Virus record (IMG/VR): IMGVR_UViG_3300024255_000191
Coordinates: 1-21,346 of that record
Length of the DNA stretch: 21,346 nt
Reading direction: 5' to 3' (one strand)
DNA from: a virus
Numbering within the stretch: the first letter of the stretch is position 1; every line of letters begins with the position of its first letter. The position numbers were made by a program, and so were the translations under genes. Of the stretch, positions 6,110-13,387 are shown piece after piece. Below the pieces are notes generated by a model. It had not been told where the DNA came from and made no database searches. It saw only the letters and a program-made list of their open reading frames with translations.

Positions 6110-7114
6110 ATGGATTTTCTTAAAGAGATTGTAAAAGAGATTGGAGATGACTATACTCAACTGGCAAAAGATATTGACGACACTGAAACTTATGTGGACA
6201 CGGGTTCTTACATTTTTAATTCACTGGTCTCAGGTAGCATATTTGGTGGTTGTTCTGGGAATAAGATTACTGCCATTGCTGGGGAGTCTAGCACTGGCAA
6301 AACTTTCTTTAGCCTCGCCGTCGTTCAAAATTTCCTTAACGCTAATCCTGACGGTTATTGTCTCTACTTTGACACTGAGGCAGCAATTAATAAGTCTCTT
6401 CTGGAGAGCCGTGGACTACCTCTTGATCGCTTGGTAGTTGTCAATGTTGTAACTATCGAAGAGTTTCGTAGTAAAGCATTGAAAGCAGTTGATTTGTATC
6501 TAAAGAAACCCGAAGGAGAGCGCAAACCATGTATGTTTGTATTAGATTCTCTTGGTATGCTCTCAACTGAGAAAGAGATCCGTGATGCTCTTGACGAGAA
6601 GCAGGTTCGTGATATGACAAAATCACAACTGGTCAAAGGTGCCTTCAGGATGTTGACATTGAAGTTGGGACAGGCTAAAATACCTATGATCGTTACCAAT
6701 CACACTTACGATGTCATCGGCGCATATGTACCTACAAAAGAAATGGGAGGAGGTAGTGGGCTCAAGTACGCTGCATCCACCATCATTTATTTGTCCAAGA
6801 AAAAAGAAAAAGACGGCACCGATGTCGTTGGAAACCTTATCAAGGCAAAGACTGCTAAGTCTCGTCTGAGTAAGGAGAACAAGGATGTCACTATTCGTTT
6901 ATACTATGATGAGCGTGGACTTGATCGTCATTATGGATTGCTTGAATTAGGAGAACTTGGGGGTCTCTGGAAGAATGTTGCGGGTCGTTATGAGATTGAT
7001 GGTAAGAAAGTCTATGCCAAGCAAGTCTACAAGGAACCTGAAAAGTATTTTACTGAAGAAGTAATGCAACAACTTGACGAGATTGCTCGCAAAGAATTTA
7101 GCTATGGCGAATGA
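6110..7114 (+). CDS. uvsX: UvsX RecA-like recombinase
   Basis: The T4-type strand-exchange protein for recombination-dependent replication and repair. Of 334 residues, the Walker A loop is GESSTGKT (58-65), a catalytic-type Glu is in YFDTEAA (E90), and Walker B is CMFVLDSLG (D146). The segment EMGGGSGLKYAAS (about 211-223) corresponds to the RecA/UvsX DNA-binding loop 2 region, and the following strand leads into the KAKTAKSR segment typical of UvsX. It is shorter than T4 UvsX (391), mainly because of compact termini. It lies directly between the 55-residue gene and gp41, with a 4-base overlap into the latter. Confidence 0.98.
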   Translation: MDFLKEIVKEIGDDYTQLAKDIDDTETYVDTGSYIFNSLVSGSIFGGCSGNKITAIAGESSTGKTFFSLAVVQNFLNANPDGYCLYFDTEAAINKSLLESRGLPLDRLVVVNVVTIEEFRSKALKAVDLYLKKPEGERKPCMFVLDSLGMLSTEKEIRDALDEKQVRDMTKSQLVKGAFRMLTLKLGQAKIPMIVTNHTYDVIGAYVPTKEMGGGSGLKYAASTIIYLSKKKEKDGTDVVGNLIKAKTAKSRLSKENKDVTIRLYYDERGLDRHYGLLELGELGGLWKNVAGRYEIDGKKVYAKQVYKEPEKYFTEEVMQQLDEIARKEFSYGE

Positions 7115-8493
7115 TGAGTGACCGCATTGAATTGACTATTCTGAGGAACCTCATCCATGATGAAGAGTTTCTCAGAAAGGTTCTTCCTTTTATAGAACCT
7201 GATTATTATGATGATCGTGCTGAAAAAATTATTTTTGAGGAGATAAGTTCTTTTGTAAATGAGTATGATAAGATTCTCACTCCAGAGATTCTTAGTATTG
7301 AGGTTCAGAATCGTGATGATCTTTCTGAACAGGAATGCAGAGATACCTTAAATTTGGTTGAGGTTCTAACTCAAAGCGATACTCATACTCAGTGGTTACT
7401 TGATGCTACTGAGAAGTGGTGTCGCGACCGTGCAATCTATTTGGCTCTGATGGAGTCCATTCAAATTGCTGACGGGCAAGATTCTAAAAAGACTAGAGAT
7501 GCTATTCCCAGTATCTTGTCGGATGCTCTTGCAGTCTCTTTTGATAATCATATCGGACATGATTATCTTGCGGACTATGAAGAACGCTACGAATCATACC
7601 ATCGTAAAGAAAATAAGATTCCATTTGATCTCGAATACTTTAATAAAATCACAAAAGGTGGTCTACCTAATAAAACACTTACTATTGGTTTAGCTGGTAC
7701 TGGTGTTGGTAAGTCTCTCTTTATGTGTCATGTTGCAAGTTCTGTACTTCTTCAGGGAAAGAATGTCCTTTACATAACTATGGAGATGTCCGAGGAAAAG
7801 ATTGCTGAGAGAATCGACGCCAATCTTCTTGATGTTAACATTAGAGATTTGAGTGAGTTGCCTCGTCATCTTTTCGAGACAAAAGTATCTAAGGTTGCTG
7901 CAAAAACTCAGGGAACTCTTATAATTAAAGAATATCCAACAGCAAGTGCCCATAGTGGCCATTTTAAATCTCTTCTCAACGATCTGGCACTTAAGAAATC
8001 TTTTCGCCCTGATATTATTTTCATTGACTACCTTAATATTTGTGCTTCCGCTAGGTATCGCGGAGCAGTCGGTGTCAATTCTTATAGTTATATCAAGGCT
8101 ATTGCTGAAGAACTTAGAGGATTGGCTGTCGAAGCCCAGGTCCCTATCGTATCTGCCACCCAGACCACTCGTTCTGGTTATAGTAGCAGTGATGTTGACA
8201 TTACTGACACTAGCGAGTCCTTTGGTCTCCCTGCTACTGCTGATCTTATGTTTGCCCTTATTTCATCTGAAGATCTTGAAGGACTCGGGCAGATCATGGT
8301 GAAGCAATTGAAGAATAGATACGGTGATCCAACAATGAATAAGAGGTTTGTGGTAGGAATAGATCGCGCTAAGATGAGGTTATATGATTGTGAACAATCG
8401 GATGGTGGATCTCTACTTGGTTCTGGAGATGAAAACAATGTAGCTGATTCTTTTACAAAAGAGAATAAGTTTGAGGGATTTAAATTTGATTAA
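7111..8493 (+). CDS. 41: Replicative DNA helicase gp41, DnaB-like
   Basis: The hexameric 5'-3' helicase of the T4-type replisome, working with primase gp61. The N-terminal helical domain spans about 1-145. The RecA-like motor begins with IPFDLEYFN and contains Walker A GLAGTGVGKS (193-202), the H1a motif TMEMSEEKIAERI (Glu at about 225), Walker B IIFIDYLN (D306) and the H3 motif SATQTTRSG (Q351). A basic KNRYGDP segment near 401 matches the late DnaB-family motif. At 460 residues it is close to T4 gp41 (475). Two ATG codons, at 7111 and 7114, overlap the uvsX stop and either could be used. Confidence 0.98.
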   Translation: MMSDRIELTILRNLIHDEEFLRKVLPFIEPDYYDDRAEKIIFEEISSFVNEYDKILTPEILSIEVQNRDDLSEQECRDTLNLVEVLTQSDTHTQWLLDATEKWCRDRAIYLALMESIQIADGQDSKKTRDAIPSILSDALAVSFDNHIGHDYLADYEERYESYHRKENKIPFDLEYFNKITKGGLPNKTLTIGLAGTGVGKSLFMCHVASSVLLQGKNVLYITMEMSEEKIAERIDANLLDVNIRDLSELPRHLFETKVSKVAAKTQGTLIIKEYPTASAHSGHFKSLLNDLALKKSFRPDIIFIDYLNICASARYRGAVGVNSYSYIKAIAEELRGLAVEAQVPIVSATQTTRSGYSSSDVDITDTSESFGLPATADLMFALISSEDLEGLGQIMVKQLKNRYGDPTMNKRFVVGIDRAKMRLYDCEQSDGGSLLGSGDENNVADSFTKENKFEGFKFD

Positions 8494-9346
8494 CTCATCA
8501 ACAAAAATTTGGAAAGAAATCTCAGAGGTAAATAACCTTGAGTTTGAATATCATTTACTGCCTGGTAATGTTCCAATCCTTATTGCAAATAATGTTTTTC
8601 TTTATCCAGACAAAGTGCAAGAGTTTTTAGAAAGTCTTGACTACTGGGAGACTAAAGACTTTGATGATAGTGATATTGTTCGTCCTGGAATGACACACCA
8701 ATTCACTCCAAATCTTTTCTCTATGCTTGGACATCAACTTACTCAAAAATTTAAGAAAATTTTTGGTGTTAATGACATGTCAATAATTGATATGTACACT
8801 CAAGCTACGAGCGGTACAATGGGATTAGATGTTACTGGGGGACTTTGTTGTTATCCTCATATGGATTCAGATCCATTTGATAGTATTGAGACTGAGAGAC
8901 CATGCATTGTTGCAAACATCAATCTCTCAAAAAGTTCTGACCCTGTAACTACTGGATTTTGGTCTTGGAGGGGTAAGAACAATGTCTTAGACTTTAATAG
9001 GGAGGATAAAAATACCTTAATCAACTTCTATGATCGTCATGAGGAACAGTCAATAGATAAATGGTTTCAAGTTCATGACTATGAGGATTTTAAATTTGAA
9101 AGTTCTGCTACTATGATGTATAATAGCCTTGTGGTCTATCCCACAGGGTGTATTCATAATCCTTACATCAAACCTAACTGGTTTTCTGATAAGGAAAGAA
9201 TAGTATTATCTGCTTTTTATTCTATTCAACCAGAAAATTTAGACTTTGAAGAAAAAAATGCTGATATTGTTTCTTATACCTGGGAGCATTTCCGACTAGA
9301 TACATTATTCAATTATCACCCACAATTCACTTCTCCACAATCATAA
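8486..9346 (+). CDS. Fe(II)/2-oxoglutarate oxygenase-like protein
   Basis: The frame has no ATG near its beginning. The preferred start is TTG 8486, because GAGGG at 8473-8477 sits eight bases upstream; TTG 8471 is the other option. This gives 286 residues. The residues expected of a double-stranded beta-helix dioxygenase are visible: H125-x-D127 (YPHMDSD), a distal His in CIHNPY (H224) and a following Arg in KERIVLSAFYS (R238), the usual 2-oxoglutarate contact. The layout resembles the DUF6445-type putative oxygenases. The substrate is unknown. It overlaps the end of gp41 and is two bases from mazG. The fold assignment is inferred from the ligand pattern. Confidence 0.75.
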   Translation: MINSSTKIWKEISEVNNLEFEYHLLPGNVPILIANNVFLYPDKVQEFLESLDYWETKDFDDSDIVRPGMTHQFTPNLFSMLGHQLTQKFKKIFGVNDMSIIDMYTQATSGTMGLDVTGGLCCYPHMDSDPFDSIETERPCIVANINLSKSSDPVTTGFWSWRGKNNVLDFNREDKNTLINFYDRHEEQSIDKWFQVHDYEDFKFESSATMMYNSLVVYPTGCIHNPYIKPNWFSDKERIVLSAFYSIQPENLDFEEKNADIVSYTWEHFRLDTLFNYHPQFTSPQS

Positions 9347-9348
9347 TT

Positions 9349-10014
9349 ATGCCTACTTATTCTAATGCAATCGCTGATGGGACACCCGATCCACAGCGTC
9401 CTACTGCTACTCCTCCTCGCCGTCCTCGTGCCAAGGAGTTTTGGGAGGTAGAACCTGGTGATCCTGGTACTGAGGGTTGGTCTGATAATCCAGAAGATCC
9501 TAAGGGTGCTCAACTTGGTAACCCAGCTATTGAAAATCCACCCACTCCTGTTCCTCCTACTCCTCCTGCTCCCCCTGAACCTACCATTCCGGTAGTCTTG
9601 ACTTCTTCTCAAACCCCTCCCAAGGATGGTTACCTTGAGTTTGTCGATCAAGTAACCAGTGCTCCCTCTAAAGATCCCTCACAATTTATTGCTAGAATTG
9701 CTGCTCTTCAAGCAGGTGGTTGTGAGATTCAGCGTCTTCTAACTGCTGCTGTAGGTATCTCTGCTGAAGGTGGTGAGTTCATGGAGATTGTTAAGAAGAT
9801 CATTTTCCAAGGAAAGCCTTGGGAAGAAGATAACATTGAGCATCTAAAGATTGAATTGGGCGATGTTATGTGGTATGTTGCTCAGGCATGCATGGCACTT
9901 GATATTTCTCTTGAAGAAGTTCTTGATCGTAATATTGATAAATTGTCAAAGCGTTATCCCACGGGAACCTTTGATGCTTACTATTCAGAAAATCGTAAAT
10001 CTGGCGACAGATAA
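9349..10014 (+). CDS. mazG: MazG nucleotide pyrophosphohydrolase with Pro-rich extension
   Basis: All-alpha NTP pyrophosphatase of the MazG family, common in T4-like cyanophages, hydrolysing (d)NTPs to monophosphates. Residues about 94-210 form the catalytic unit: E140, E143 and E146 in SAEGGEFMEIVKK, and E169-LGD172 in LKIELGDVMWYV, the metal-binding helices. The phage protein would act on host or viral nucleotide pools; the substrate cannot be read from sequence. Unusual is the N-terminal extension of about 93 residues, low in complexity and rich in Pro, Asp and Glu, with a PPTPVPPTPPAPPEP tract at 64-78. No internal ATG would remove it. It follows the oxygenase by two bases and its TAA overlaps the next ATG (TAATG). 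Confidence 0.93.
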   Translation: MPTYSNAIADGTPDPQRPTATPPRRPRAKEFWEVEPGDPGTEGWSDNPEDPKGAQLGNPAIENPPTPVPPTPPAPPEPTIPVVLTSSQTPPKDGYLEFVDQVTSAPSKDPSQFIARIAALQAGGCEIQRLLTAAVGISAEGGEFMEIVKKIIFQGKPWEEDNIEHLKIELGDVMWYVAQACMALDISLEEVLDRNIDKLSKRYPTGTFDAYYSENRKSGDR

Positions 10015-10208
10015 TGTTCAGTCTCTGGATCCACCTACGAGCATTCTTTTCTGTTGTAGTGGTGAGTTGTGCTCACCCTGTCAACTGGGAGCATTGTGTT
10101 CGTGTGGACCAGTGGCTTTTGCCAGAAGTTAAGGAAGGGTATAGACTGTGGACAGGTGAGATAACACCGTATCAGTCTGAAAATGACTATCTAAATAACA
10201 GGGAGTAG
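10014..10208 (+). CDS. Small lipoprotein-like or membrane protein
   Basis: A 64-residue protein starting in a TAATG overlap with mazG. The N-terminus has a short basic/polar lead and a hydrophobic core (residues 10-18), ending in VVSC at 16-19. This fits a lipobox (small residue before Cys) and would make Cys19 the lipidated first residue of a mature protein of about 46 residues. A single-pass membrane protein is the alternative. The mature part is acidic with several Trp/Tyr. Its stop codon TAG at 10206-10208 lies in the loop of the terminator hairpin that closes this operon. Function unknown; an envelope role in infected cells is a guess. Confidence 0.65.
   Translation: MFSLWIHLRAFFSVVVVSCAHPVNWEHCVRVDQWLLPEVKEGYRLWTGEITPYQSENDYLNNRE
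10190..10197 (+). promoter_or_regulatory. Possible late promoter (TCTAAATA) just before a terminator hairpin
   Basis: Seven of eight bases match TATAAATA. It lies 34 bases before ATG 10224, the same distance as the perfect motif at 20300 before its gene. The expected start, about six bases after the motif, is near 10203, inside the 5' arm of the terminator at 10201-10222. One identical match inside gp43 (near 5072) shows that the motif can occur by chance. Confidence 0.4.
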
Positions 10209-10222
10209 TACTCCCTTTTTTT
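10201..10222 (+). terminator. Terminator ending the gp43-mazG operon
   Basis: GGGAG at 10201-10205 pairs with CTCCC at 10211-10215 around the loop TAGTA, followed by seven T at 10216-10222. The next gene's ATG begins two bases later, at 10224. It is the first convincing terminator downstream of the promoter at 2811-2839. Confidence 0.82.
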
Positions 10223-10223
10223 A

Positions 10224-11558
10224 ATGGCCGAACCGTCTGAAGGATTTTTTGCTGGTTGTGCATTATGCAGCAATCTAGAAATGGATGCTGCTGTCAAAGA
10301 TGAGACAAGCCTTCAAAACTTTTACAACACCATGTATCAGAGGTATACGGGTCCCTCTGTTATTGGTGCTGGTAGTGTAAAAAAAGATTTTGAGAAAGCA
10401 GTAACCTTAACTCCATCAACAAAAAAAGATAAGTTTTATTCTGATCTTGTTGTAGGTATCTCTGCAGTAAAAGCAGTCAGATCTTTTCTTGCTACAAATT
10501 CTGCAATGAAGGGTATATCAGGGAATGCAACTCCTAATGCGGTATACTTAACAGGTACACAATGGCCTAAAGAAGTTCAGCAATTTAAGTTTGCTGCTTT
10601 TGGTATGGCAGACTTTAACTCTTCTGATTTGATTCTTCAGTATGGATCTAATTATGTTGGGGTATCTTTAAAGAAAAAACCAAAAGGAACTGCACCGGAC
10701 CCGACTCTAATCAATAAAGCATTTGATACTGTATTGAATGGACCTCAATTTGCTCCCATAAAAGCACAGTTGCAGCAAGCTAGACAGAATTTTTTTGCTG
10801 GAGTAATTAGGGACGCATTAACTAGTGGTCCTTTAGTTGGACTTGCTCAACTTCCTGATGGATCTAATCCTAGAAATGCTCCACCGGAAAAACTTTGGAG
10901 CACTAGGATTGGCATCTATAAAAATGGTAAGATTCAAACAGTTCCTTTAATTAATCTAAAAGATGTATCTGCTATTGGTGATCCAGCTCTTTTGAATACT
11001 AAAGAGGTTGATCGCAAAACAACTAATGCGATGCGTGATTATGTAAACATGAGGCTTGGTAAAGTCGGCAACCAACCCAATACTTTATATAAACAGTTTC
11101 TATCTATCATCAAAACGAATCAGCAATTGTTTGCTGATACCTTAATCAATCTTATCCTTAAGAAACAATTAATGGATGAGATGAGTGAGTATACTAGAAA
11201 TAACTTTGAATTTATCTTGACCACTGGGGTAGGACAGGTTACAATATCTAAGTCTACCGGCATGAATATTCAGGAAGGTAGTGGTAATTGTATTGGTATT
11301 GATAGCGTTGCACTTGCTCTTGCTTATCTTAAAAGACAACCTAAGACCATTGATATAGATACTGCAAAAACAGAGTCATCAAATGCGGCTAAGTTATTTT
11401 TCAAAGTTAGAGCAGGTACACTAGATCTCTTAGAACTTGAGTTAAGATATAAGGGTGACTTTAAATCTCAACCTCAGTTCCAAGCATTTCTTTCCCCCCA
11501 GTTTAAATCATTACTTAAAGGTGATTTTGGAAACGCACGAAACATTATTTTTGGTTAA
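10224..11558 (+). CDS. Unrecognised 444-residue protein, possible nuclease-like segment
   Basis: A soluble protein with C12-x2-C15 near the N-terminus and long helical stretches. Residues 126-151 read as FGMADFNSSD, then LILQYG, then VGVSLKKK: an Asp at the start of a strand (D130 or D135) followed by a strand ending S-x-K (S148/K150). This recalls the D...(E/Q/S)-x-K active site of PD-(D/E)XK phosphodiesterases, but it is only a pattern by eye. There is no Shine-Dalgarno, and the start codon follows directly on a terminator T-run. Position in the virion-type block and a possible late promoter suggest late expression. A structural role is equally possible. Confidence 0.8.
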   Translation: MAEPSEGFFAGCALCSNLEMDAAVKDETSLQNFYNTMYQRYTGPSVIGAGSVKKDFEKAVTLTPSTKKDKFYSDLVVGISAVKAVRSFLATNSAMKGISGNATPNAVYLTGTQWPKEVQQFKFAAFGMADFNSSDLILQYGSNYVGVSLKKKPKGTAPDPTLINKAFDTVLNGPQFAPIKAQLQQARQNFFAGVIRDALTSGPLVGLAQLPDGSNPRNAPPEKLWSTRIGIYKNGKIQTVPLINLKDVSAIGDPALLNTKEVDRKTTNAMRDYVNMRLGKVGNQPNTLYKQFLSIIKTNQQLFADTLINLILKKQLMDEMSEYTRNNFEFILTTGVGQVTISKSTGMNIQEGSGNCIGIDSVALALAYLKRQPKTIDIDTAKTESSNAAKLFFKVRAGTLDLLELELRYKGDFKSQPQFQAFLSPQFKSLLKGDFGNARNIIFG

Positions 11559-12164
11559 ATGTACACTGATTTATTTCCAACTCGATTATACAAATACAAT
11601 TTACAGGCACCTGATCTAAGACAAAGTATGCTGGATAGGTATGCATCTTGGAAAGATCATTCAATGAATGGAACTCCCGAAGGATGGAGTTGTGATGTTA
11701 GAACAGAATTTCAAGGAGCTTTCCCTCAAGAGATTAAGAAGCGTTATGATGATGTTCTAAGAGAATGGAGAGATGAATTTGGATTATTTGATCGTCCATA
11801 TATTGATGAGATTTGGATGAACGCCTATGAGCAATCTCAATTTCAAGAATCTCATTCTCATCTACCTGGATTTTTTTCTGGAATTCATTATCTAGTATAT
11901 GATCCTGAAGAGCATGAAGCTACTACATTTCAAAACCCACAGGACTCTATACATTCTTTTATGTTTGATGACGAGTTCCTGGATGGAGATATTAATAAGC
12001 ACCTATGTGAGAATCATACCCCTAAGGTTGAGGAGGGTGATATTATTTTATTCCCATCTCATTTGAAACATTTTGTTAAAAAGAATGACAGCAAAAATCT
12101 TCGTATAACTATATCCTTTAACATAAATAGAATTGCGGAGTCTACTCGACGGGTTTTTTCGTAG
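11559..12164 (+). CDS. Putative 2OG-Fe(II) oxygenase (phage family)
   Basis: A 201-residue protein starting right after the previous TAA. It matches the pattern of the 2OG-FeII_Oxy_5-type phage oxygenases. WMNAYEQSQFQESHSH gives the first ligand pair (H99/H101), followed by FFSGIHYLVYDP. EEGDIILFPSHLKHFV supplies the distal His (H171), and LRITISFNI the Arg (R182). Such genes are abundant in T4-like cyanophages and are thought to hydroxylate protein or nucleic-acid targets; the substrate is unknown here. It is a different subfamily from the oxygenase at 8486. Its 3' end contains a CATAAATA late-promoter-like motif. Confidence 0.85.
   Translation: MYTDLFPTRLYKYNLQAPDLRQSMLDRYASWKDHSMNGTPEGWSCDVRTEFQGAFPQEIKKRYDDVLREWRDEFGLFDRPYIDEIWMNAYEQSQFQESHSHLPGFFSGIHYLVYDPEEHEATTFQNPQDSIHSFMFDDEFLDGDINKHLCENHTPKVEEGDIILFPSHLKHFVKKNDSKNLRITISFNINRIAESTRRVFS
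12122..12129 (+). promoter_or_regulatory. Possible late promoter (CATAAATA) for the nucleotidyltransferase
   Basis: Seven of eight bases match TATAAATA, at 45 bases before ATG 12167 and inside the end of the oxygenase gene. It is weaker evidence than the perfect copies ahead of the next genes, but it fits the same spacing pattern. Confidence 0.4.
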
Positions 12165-12166
12165 TA

Positions 12167-13363
12167 ATGAAGAATTTTTTCCAATTCTTAAATGAGGCGC
12201 AGACAAACGCTGCAAAGCAAGCGAAGAAGCTTGGTTTAAAGGGTGATGGTCATGGGTCATGGGTAGATCCAACTGGAAAAATTGTTGGTAGAACCATAGA
12301 AGGTGAGTTAGTTTTTTCTAGTGGTAGAAAACCATCACAAGAAACTGATCCAACAAAACCTGGACGGGCAGCAAGAGCTTTACCCCCAGAAAATCCTCCT
12401 CCTTCAGCACAACAAAGTGGTGGAGTTGGTGAACCAGAAGAGCAGGAAGAGGTAGAAAAGACTCGCGGCGCTGTTACTATTGGGTTTGGTAGATTTAATC
12501 CTCCTACAGCAGGTCACGAAAAATTACTTGATACTATTAAAGATACTGCGGAGGGTGGGTCTTATATGATATATCCATCCCACTCAGTAGATCCACAGAA
12601 AAATCCTCTTGATTCTGAGACTAAAGTTCTCTTTATGAAGAAGATGTTTCCTACACATGCGAATGCGATCATATATGATCCTAGCATTCGTACCATACTA
12701 GACGCACTGAAGCAAGCCGATGTCGAAGGATATAGTAGCGTCAACATCGTGGTTGGTGCTGACAGACAAAAAGAGTTTGAGGGGCTCGCGAACAAATACA
12801 ACGGGCAACTCTATAATTTTGATGCGATTAATGTCATCTCTGCAGGAGAACGGGATCCCGATGCTGAAGGGGTTGAGGGTATGTCTGCTTCCAAATTACG
12901 AGCCTTAGCTGCTGATGGTGACTTTGAGTCTTTCAAGAAAGGACTACCCAAGTCTGCTAAAGGAATGGTTGCAAGAGAACTATTCAATACAGTACAGAGA
13001 TCTATGGGTGCTGCAGCTGTAACAGAGGGCGTAGAGTTGTGGCAAATTGCTCCTAAGTTTGATGAAAAAACTTTGAGAGAGCATTATATTATTGGCAATA
13101 TGTTTGATCTGGGATCTCTTGTAGAATCTTTAAATACCGGACTTGTTGGTAGGATTATTAGACGCGGTGCAAATCATGTTATCGCAGTTACATCTGAGGG
13201 TATTATGTTCAAATCTTGGATTAGAGATTTGACTGAATATGTTTCTAGAATTCCTTCTGGAGTTCCTGCAAATAAGAGAGAAGTTGGAACAGATACTTAT
13301 AGAGAATATGTTCAGAAACTTACTCCATTAGAAAAGGTTAAGTCCTTTATAAATAAAAGATAG
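12167..13363 (+). CDS. Cytidylyltransferase-fold nucleotidyltransferase, likely virion protein
   Basis: 398 residues in several modules. Residues 1-11 (MKNFFQFLNEA) resemble the T4 capsid-targeting peptide of internal head proteins, with an L-x-E cleavage site for the gp21 protease after E10. Residues 15-51 form a GDGHGSWVDPTGK-type module that I have seen in other marine T4-like virion proteins. A Pro/Glu-rich linker follows (about 55-98). The catalytic domain has GRFNPPTAGH (108-117, the T/HxGH nucleotide-binding motif), VVGADR (195-200) and MSASKLR (239-245, the ISSTxxR-like motif), as in NMN or phosphopantetheine adenylyltransferases. The C-terminal part (about 290-398) contains a RRGANHVIAV...FKSWIRDL module. 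The transferase fold is clear; substrate and packaging are inferred. Confidence 0.88.
   Translation: MKNFFQFLNEAQTNAAKQAKKLGLKGDGHGSWVDPTGKIVGRTIEGELVFSSGRKPSQETDPTKPGRAARALPPENPPPSAQQSGGVGEPEEQEEVEKTRGAVTIGFGRFNPPTAGHEKLLDTIKDTAEGGSYMIYPSHSVDPQKNPLDSETKVLFMKKMFPTHANAIIYDPSIRTILDALKQADVEGYSSVNIVVGADRQKEFEGLANKYNGQLYNFDAINVISAGERDPDAEGVEGMSASKLRALAADGDFESFKKGLPKSAKGMVARELFNTVQRSMGAAAVTEGVELWQIAPKFDEKTLREHYIIGNMFDLGSLVESLNTGLVGRIIRRGANHVIAVTSEGIMFKSWIRDLTEYVSRIPSGVPANKREVGTDTYREYVQKLTPLEKVKSFINKR
13348..13355 (+). promoter_or_regulatory. T4-type late promoter TATAAATA (perfect)
   Basis: Eight of eight bases match the late consensus. It lies in the last codons of the nucleotidyltransferase gene, 40 bases before ATG 13388. 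In T4 this motif is read by the gp55 sigma-like factor with gp33 and the clamp. Confidence 0.7.
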
Positions 13364-13387
13364 GAGACTGCTGAGCTTTCAGGATCG

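Noticed and set aside
12134-12163. T-run and weak stem before the nucleotidyltransferase as a terminator
   Set aside because: The possible stem (CTAC with GTAG plus a bulged CGA/TCG) encloses the T-run instead of preceding it, so it does not make a rho-independent terminator.
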